Shown here: positions 59,199 through 64,000 of the stretch, in pieces
Numbering within the stretch: the stretch's first letter is position 1
Layout of the letters: each line of letters begins with the position of its first letter
Assembly: GCF_007988825.1 (NCBI RefSeq)
Contig: NZ_BJUW01000001.1
Span: 62,001-126,000 of the forward strand
Length of the DNA: 64,000 nucleotides
Direction: 5' to 3'
Source of the DNA: Microbacterium aerolatum
Lineage (GTDB): Bacteria; Actinomycetota; Actinomycetes; Actinomycetales; Microbacteriaceae
Notes under the pieces: generated by a model
What the model was told of the DNA's origin: nothing
Databases searched by the model: none
What the model saw: the letters and a program-made list of their open reading frames with translations, nothing else
Position numbers and translations under genes: made by a program

Positions 59199-60361
59199 GG
59201 ACCGTTGCAGTCCTGACCGGGACGCGGGCGGACTACGGTCTGCTGCGTGGGTTGATCCGTGAGATCGACGCTGACCCCGCGCTCGAGCTGAGGCTGATCG
59301 CGACGGGGACACATCTGGTGGACGAGTTCGGACGAACCAGTACCGAGATCGAGAACGACGGGTTCGCTCTCAGTGCCACCGTACCGATCTGGTCTGGCGA
59401 CGATGATCGGCTCTCGGTCGCGGCGGATGTCGGACGAGCTGTGCCGGGCTACGCTCGCGCGCTCGCCGAGATCTCCCCGGATGTGCTTGTGGTCCTGGGA
59501 GACCGGCTCGAAGCATTCGCCGCGGCCACTGCTGCGACCATCCTGTCGATCCCGATCGCACACATCCACGGCGGCGAGGTCACAGAGGGGGCGATGGACG
59601 ACGCGTTACGCCATTCGCTCACGAAGATGTCGTACTTGCACTTCGCATCCACTCCCGATCATCGCCGACGGGTGATCCAACTGGGGGAGGACCCGGAGCG
59701 GGTGTACTTCCATGGCGCACCGATCGTCGACGCACTGGACTCGCTCGAACTGCTCTCTCGGACAGCGGTGGAGCAGCGTTTCGACATCCGGTTGCCGATG
59801 CCGACGGCGCTGGTGACGTTCCACCCCGCAGCGATGGACGTCGCCCGACCTGAGCAGCTCGTCGAGGAGCTGCTGGCTGGACTTTTGGGGGTCGAAGGAC
59901 TGCACCTCGTCATAACCGGTTCGAACTCCGACATTGGAACGGCGGACGTGCGCGCCCGTATCGCGGCATTTACGACGTCTCATCCGGACCGCGTGGACTT
60001 CGTGGAGTCGTTCGGACAGCTCGGCTATCTGAGCGCAATGTCCGCTGTCGCCGTCGTCGTCGGCAACTCTTCCAGCACGGTGCTCGAGGCGCCCGTGCTG
60101 GGCGTCCCCTCGGTGCTCATCGGCGATCGGCAGAAGGGCCGTCCACTGGCCGACACGGTTACCGTCCCTACGCCTGAGCGTGACACGATTGCCGCCGCGG
60201 TGCGCACCGCGATCAGCTGGACAGCGAAACGATCCGGCACCAGTATCTTCGGCGCTCCCGGATTCGCCGCGCGCACAGCCGCCACACTGCGCGATGCGGT
60301 CATCCCGCGCCCGCCCCGCAAGTCGTTCCACGACCTCGAAGAGGAGTCCGCCCATGAATGA
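59195..60361 (+). CDS. legG: Hydrolysing sugar-nucleotide 2-epimerase (NeuC/LegG family)
   Basis: NeuC/LegG enzymes remove the nucleotide and invert C2 to give the free 6-deoxy mannosamine-type sugar. The 388-residue protein has VAVLTGTRADYGLLRGLIREI, VVLGDRLEAFAAATAATI, IAHIHGGEVTEGAMDDALRHSLTKMSYLHF and VVGNSSSTVLEAPVLGVPSVLIGDRQKGR, all diagnostic of the hydrolysing 2-epimerase fold. The start is the ATG in the overlap with legC. The assignment to the legionaminic rather than sialic acid substrate follows from the operon. Confidence 0.92.
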   Translation: MRTVAVLTGTRADYGLLRGLIREIDADPALELRLIATGTHLVDEFGRTSTEIENDGFALSATVPIWSGDDDRLSVAADVGRAVPGYARALAEISPDVLVVLGDRLEAFAAATAATILSIPIAHIHGGEVTEGAMDDALRHSLTKMSYLHFASTPDHRRRVIQLGEDPERVYFHGAPIVDALDSLELLSRTAVEQRFDIRLPMPTALVTFHPAAMDVARPEQLVEELLAGLLGVEGLHLVITGSNSDIGTADVRARIAAFTTSHPDRVDFVESFGQLGYLSAMSAVAVVVGNSSSTVLEAPVLGVPSVLIGDRQKGRPLADTVTVPTPERDTIAAAVRTAISWTAKRSGTSIFGAPGFAARTAATLRDAVIPRPPRKSFHDLEEESAHE

Positions 60362-61451
60362 TCAGGTGTTCGTCATCGCTGAGGCCGGCGTCAACCACAA
60401 CGGTTCGCTCGACACGGCCAAGGAACTCGTGGACCTCGCGGCGGCAGCCGGAGCCGACGCGGTGAAGTTCCAGACATTCTCGGCAGATGCTCTTGCCCTA
60501 GAGAGTGCGGCGTTGGCTGACTACCAGCGCGTGTCCGAGGACGACAACCGCTCTCAGCACGACCTACTCCGGCAGCTTGAGCTGTCGCATGTTGAGTTTC
60601 GGGCTCTCCGCGGACACTGCGACGGTCGTGGCATCGGTTTCCTCTCCACAGCGTTCGATGTCGCAGGGCTGAACTTCCTCGTCGGCGAGCTCGGGATCCC
60701 GATCGTGAAGATCGCGTCGGGCGACCTCACCTTCGCGCCGCTATTGGTGGCCGCGGGGCGCACCGGACTGCCGGTGATTCTGTCCACCGGGATGGCGGAG
60801 ATGTCTGAGATCGAGCGAGCGCTGCGGTTCATCGCTGCCGGCGTCTCCCAGGCGCACCAAGCGCTTCCGGCGGGCGCCCGACTCACGGAGGAAGTGCTCG
60901 CGAACGCGTGGGATCAGAGGGATGCGTTCGTCGATTTCTCGGCCCACGTGACAATCTTGCATTGCACGACGGAGTACCCCGCAGCTGACGGGCACCTGAA
61001 CCTCCGTGCCATGCAGACCATCGCCGAAACATTCGGGCACCGGGTCGGCTACTCCGATCATTCGCTCGGCTCACTCGCCTCAGCCCTGGCCGTGGGCCTC
61101 GGCGCGACAGTGGTCGAGAAGCACTTCACGTTCGACGTCAACGCAGACGGCCCTGACCACGCCGCCTCACTCGATCCCGACGGGTTGCGCGCCTATGTCA
61201 GCGATCTCCGTCGAGTCCCAGCGATGCTCGGGTCTGCAGAGAAGCGGTGCCAGCCGGTCGAAGAACGCAATCGCGACGTCGTGCGGCGGAGCATTGTCGC
61301 CGTGCGCGACATTCCGGAAGGTGCGGTGGTCACCGACGCCGATGTGGCGTGCTTCCGACCGGCGACCGGTCGGACCACGTTCGATTACTGGCAGGTCGTC
61401 GGCGGTCCGGCGTCCCGGTCGTACCACCGGGGTGAGCTCATCGATGACTGA
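60354..61451 (+). CDS. legI: Legionaminic/sialic acid synthase (NeuB/LegI family)
   Basis: This PEP-dependent aldolase-like synthase (365 residues) condenses the hexosamine with PEP to form the nine-carbon acid. The barrel has FVIAEAGVNHNGSLDTAKEL, DAVKFQTF, FLSTAFDVAGLNFL, VKIASGDLTFAPLL, ILSTGMAEMSEIE, TILHCTTEYPA and GYSDHSLGSLASALAVGLGATVVEKHFT. A C-terminal SAF (antifreeze-like) domain follows, with RRSIVAVRDIPEGAVVTDADV. It overlaps both neighbours by eight bases, so translation is coupled. Confidence 0.94.
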   Translation: MNDQVFVIAEAGVNHNGSLDTAKELVDLAAAAGADAVKFQTFSADALALESAALADYQRVSEDDNRSQHDLLRQLELSHVEFRALRGHCDGRGIGFLSTAFDVAGLNFLVGELGIPIVKIASGDLTFAPLLVAAGRTGLPVILSTGMAEMSEIERALRFIAAGVSQAHQALPAGARLTEEVLANAWDQRDAFVDFSAHVTILHCTTEYPAADGHLNLRAMQTIAETFGHRVGYSDHSLGSLASALAVGLGATVVEKHFTFDVNADGPDHAASLDPDGLRAYVSDLRRVPAMLGSAEKRCQPVEERNRDVVRRSIVAVRDIPEGAVVTDADVACFRPATGRTTFDYWQVVGGPASRSYHRGELIDD

Positions 61452-62088
61452 GTTGGTCCTGCTCGGGGGAGGCGGGCATGCGCGCTCGCTCCTTGCAGCG
61501 CTGACGTTGCAAGGCCGCGGCGTCCAAGGATATCTTGCCCCGCGGAGCGGCGACCTTTCCCGGGACTGTCCCTATCTCGGCGATGACGACGTGCTCATGC
61601 AACTGAACCCTCGCGAGGTGCAGATCGTGAACGGCCTAGGGTCGACCGCATCGACCAAGGCCCGGAGCGCACTCTACGATCGAGTCACCACACTCGGCTT
61701 CAGCGCTGCCCGAGTGATCCATCCTCGGGCATTCGTTGATCCCAGCGCTGCCCTGGGCGCCGGCGTGCAGGTATTCGCTGGCGCAATCGTGAACGCCGGT
61801 GCGGCGATCGGCGACGACGCCATCGTCAATTCGGGCGCCGTCGTCGAACATGACGTAGTGGTGGGCGCGCACTCCCACATTGCTCCCGGAGCAGTGTTGG
61901 CCGGTGCCGTTCACCTTGGCGAAGGTGTACATGTCGGGCTTGGCGCACGAGTGATTCAAAGCGTTTCCGTTGCCGCCCGGGGCGTCATCGGGGCCGGCGC
62001 TGTCGTCATCGATGACGTGCCTGCAGACGTCACCGTCGTCGGTGTGCCTGCACGCCAGATCCGATCTAGGCGGGAAGGACGACGATGA
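61444..62088 (+). CDS. legH: NeuD/LegH-type sugar N-acetyltransferase
   Basis: LegH acetylates the C4 amino group. The 214-residue enzyme has an N-terminal Rossmann-like part (LVLLGGGGHARSLLAAL) and a left-handed beta-helix made of hexapeptide repeats (about residues 95-195: GVQVFAGAIVNAGAAIGDDA, HDVVVGAHSHIAPGAVLAGA), ending in DVPADVTVVGVPARQI. The position after the synthase is the order seen in several legionaminic and sialic acid clusters. The ATG overlaps legI; the stop overlaps ptmE. Confidence 0.9.
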   Translation: MTELVLLGGGGHARSLLAALTLQGRGVQGYLAPRSGDLSRDCPYLGDDDVLMQLNPREVQIVNGLGSTASTKARSALYDRVTTLGFSAARVIHPRAFVDPSAALGAGVQVFAGAIVNAGAAIGDDAIVNSGAVVEHDVVVGAHSHIAPGAVLAGAVHLGEGVHVGLGARVIQSVSVAARGVIGAGAVVIDDVPADVTVVGVPARQIRSRREGRR

Positions 62089-63128
62089 CTGCGCACTCTG
62101 ATCTGTCCGTGAGCCCGAGCACCAGCATCCGCGACTCCCTCGCGCAGCTCGACCGCAGCCGGCTGCAAGTCGTGTTCGTCGAGGATGCAGCGGGGAAGCT
62201 GGTGGGTGCGGTCAGTGACGGCGACATCCGCAGAGGCCTCCTCCGCGGGATCGGTTTGGACGATCGCGTGGAACGGGTGATGAACCCGAATCCGGCGACG
62301 GTTCTGCCGACAGCCAGCCAGGAATCGGTCGATGACCTGAAGGCACGGCGAGGCATCCGCGTCGTCGCGGTCGTCGATGACGGCCATATCATCGACGTCA
62401 TCGGAGAAGGGGAACGGATCGCAACTCCGCTACCCACGCCAGTCGTTCTGATGGCCGGGGGTCGAGGTCAACGGCTCTATCCGATCACGAAGGACATTCC
62501 GAAACCGCTCGTGCCCCTGGGCGACGTGCCCATGATCGACATCATCCTGAGCCGTCTGCACGATCAAGGTTTCCGACGCGTTCATGTGTCAGTGAACCAT
62601 CTCGGACATCTCATCGAGGAGCATCTCGGTGACGGCAGCGAACGTGGCCTGGAGATCACTTATCTGCATGAGTCCACACCGCTCGGGACAGCCGGTGCGA
62701 TGGCGCAGCTTCGGGGCGAAGTCGAACGTCCCTTCGTGGTGATGAATTCGGATCTGTTGACGGACGTCGACCTGCGGAGGATGCTTGCTGTGCATGAGAG
62801 CTCCCAAGCCGCCGCGACGATCGGAGCACGGGAGTATGGATTCGAGATCCCCTTCGGGGTGATCCGACGCGAAGGTCATCGTGTGACCGGTCTCGCGGAG
62901 AAGCCCTACCACAGTGAACTGGTCAGTGCAGGTATCTATGTGCTCGATCCCGCGGCGCTGACGCTGCTGGCAAAGGACGAGTACTGCGATATGCCGACCC
63001 TTCTTGCGCGCATGATGGAGAGCGACCGCCTTGTCACGGCGTTCGAGATCCATGAGGAATGGATAGACGTCGGTCGCCCTGAGGACCTGGAGCGCGCCAG
63101 ACTGGCGTGGGAACGGAGCACACGATGA
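62085..63128 (+). CDS. ptmE: CBS-domain nucleotidyltransferase (PtmE-like)
   Basis: The 347-residue protein has a pair of CBS domains (residues 10-115, e.g. LVGAVSDGDIRRGLLRGIGLDD) followed by a sugar-phosphate nucleotidyltransferase domain (from about 118): PVVLMAGGRGQRLYPITKDIPKPLVPLGDVPMIDIIL, then LVMNSDLL-type metal site (FVVMNSDLLTDVDL) and EEWIDVGRPEDLERA. In Campylobacter PtmE activates glucosamine-1-phosphate with GTP, at the start of the GDP-linked legionaminic route. Its presence here favours that route over the UDP route. ATG overlaps legH. Confidence 0.88.
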   Translation: MTAHSDLSVSPSTSIRDSLAQLDRSRLQVVFVEDAAGKLVGAVSDGDIRRGLLRGIGLDDRVERVMNPNPATVLPTASQESVDDLKARRGIRVVAVVDDGHIIDVIGEGERIATPLPTPVVLMAGGRGQRLYPITKDIPKPLVPLGDVPMIDIILSRLHDQGFRRVHVSVNHLGHLIEEHLGDGSERGLEITYLHESTPLGTAGAMAQLRGEVERPFVVMNSDLLTDVDLRRMLAVHESSQAAATIGAREYGFEIPFGVIRREGHRVTGLAEKPYHSELVSAGIYVLDPAALTLLAKDEYCDMPTLLARMMESDRLVTAFEIHEEWIDVGRPEDLERARLAWERSTR

Positions 63129-63823
63129 GGATCTGCACGATCACTGTGAGAGGCGGATCGAAAGGCGTCCCGAGGAAGAACCTGCGAGTCGTCGCGGGGA
63201 AGCCGCTGTTCGGGCATTCGGTCGCGCAGGCCGTCGCCACTGGTCTCTTCGATGAGGTCGTTGTCTCGAGCGACTCCGAGGAGATTCTCGCCCTGGCCCC
63301 TGAATTCGGCGCCACGGGAATCGTGCATCGCCCCGCGGAGATGGCGAGCGACACTGCCGGGAAGGTGCCCGCCATCGCGCACGCGGTGAGGATGACGGAG
63401 CAGAGACTGGGTCTGAGTTTCGACGTCTGCGTCGATCTCGACGCCACCAGCCCGTTGCGCACTGTGGACGACATCCGAACCGCGGTCGAGATGTTCGAGG
63501 AGTCCGATGCCGAATCTCTCATCACGGGGGCTGAGGCTCGACGCAATCCCTACTTCAACCTTGTTGAAGAACAGCCAGATGGCACGGTTGCCGTCAGCAA
63601 GAAACCTGACGATGCTGTGCTCCGACGTCAGGATGCACCTCGCTGCTTCGACATGAACGGTTCGATCTACGTCTGGCGACGTGACTCGCTCCTTGAGGGC
63701 CAGGTCGTCTTCTTCCCGTCGACGATTCTGTACGAGATGCCTGCGGAGCGCTCCACCGACGTGGACAGCGAGTTCGACTTCCGCATCGTCGAATGGCTGA
63801 TGGGAACGCGAGATGACCTGTGA
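63125..63823 (+). CDS. legF: CMP-legionaminic/sialic acid cytidylyltransferase (LegF/NeuA)
   Basis: LegF activates the acid with CTP. The 232-residue enzyme begins RICTITVRGGSKGVPRKNLR (CTP-binding loop), with PLFGHSVAQAV, EVVVSSDSEEILALA, RPAEMASDT and the metal-binding DVCVDLDATSPLRTVDDI. It ends with ILYEMPAERSTDVDSEFDFRIVEWL, the family C-terminal loop. The ATG overlaps ptmE. This is the last known step before a transferase uses CMP-sugar. Confidence 0.93.
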   Translation: MRICTITVRGGSKGVPRKNLRVVAGKPLFGHSVAQAVATGLFDEVVVSSDSEEILALAPEFGATGIVHRPAEMASDTAGKVPAIAHAVRMTEQRLGLSFDVCVDLDATSPLRTVDDIRTAVEMFEESDAESLITGAEARRNPYFNLVEEQPDGTVAVSKKPDDAVLRRQDAPRCFDMNGSIYVWRRDSLLEGQVVFFPSTILYEMPAERSTDVDSEFDFRIVEWLMGTRDDL

Positions 63824-64000
63824 GTGAGGACTCGAGAGATCTCGAGGCTCGCACATCCGCCGCAGTGCGCGCCATCCTTGATCTGGAGAATGAAGCTCCT
63901 GACGCGCTGCTGGAGATATTGCCCGGCACGACCGTTCCATTCTGGGCGCAAGTTCGTGTGCAGATAGCGTGGGCACTCTCGCAGCAGCAGACGGGTAGCG
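63824..64000 (+). CDS. 5' part of an unrecognised gene, cut by the window end
   Basis: GTG at 63824 directly follows the legF stop, and 59 codons remain open to the window end. The protein starts SEDSRDLEARTSAAVRAILDL and continues with FWAQVRVQIAWALSQQQ. The position in the operon suggests a role in using or attaching the CMP-sugar, such as a glycosyltransferase, but the visible part shows no motif that proves this. Confidence 0.6.

Overview
The window is high-GC bacterial chromosome, almost fully coding. Frequent GTG starts, 4-base ATGA/GTGA gene overlaps and many actinobacterium-specific families (AdnAB helicase-nucleases, DUF3107, DUF2342, UPF0182, DUF4012, the MiaE-like ferritin fold next to a DEAD helicase) point to an actinobacterium. 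The protein sequences read most like Microbacteriaceae, probably Microbacterium; this is inference from family resemblance, as no database was searched.

Layout. 0-2.3 kb: DUF1844 gene and the translation operon infC-rpmI-rplT, with an apparent ATC start for infC. 2.3-10.6 kb: a DUF2809 membrane protein, a TrmH-type rRNA methyltransferase, a glutamate-type ABC importer (ATPase, lipoprotein, two permeases) and pheST. 10.6-32.7 kb: a nucleic-acid maintenance neighbourhood whose content resembles the mycobacterial region around adnAB, nudC and uvrD2: EEP nuclease-like protein, PHP phosphoesterase, DEAD helicase, ferritin-like protein, DUF3107, AdnA, AdnB, phosphotransferase-like protein, NudC, UvrD2-like helicase, a ThiF/cyclodehydratase-like protein, DUF2342, PDZ-Lon protease and UPF0182. 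32.7-39.5 kb: a flavin oxidoreductase coupled to a trehalose-synthase-like enzyme, initiator tRNA-Met, a nitrilase-fold hydrolase, an aminotransferase and an HtrA-type protease. 39.5-55.5 kb: cell-surface genes (three CDP-glycerol glycerophosphotransferase-like proteins, a family 2 glycosyltransferase, an LCP ligase, a sortase-type surface protein, DUF4012, a second glycosyltransferase, a secreted FG-GAP protein), interrupted by birA, a PH-domain membrane protein and purK-purE. 55.9-64 kb: an acyltransferase and a tightly overlapping operon that reads as a complete core for CMP-legionaminic acid (a sialic-acid-like sugar): LegB, LegC, LegG, LegI, LegH, a PtmE-like CBS/nucleotidyltransferase and LegF, plus a gene cut by the window end.

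Two patterns run through the window. First, at least 18 genes have a TANNNT -10 hexamer ending 6-8 bases before the start codon, so their mRNAs are probably leaderless; I used this to choose several starts. Second, convergent gene ends often carry long palindromes or overlap each other. The most distinctive biology is the right-hand legionaminic-acid operon beside teichoic-acid-type genes, where the base composition looks visibly less GC-rich than in the rest of the window. I saw no transposase, integrase, CRISPR array or rRNA.
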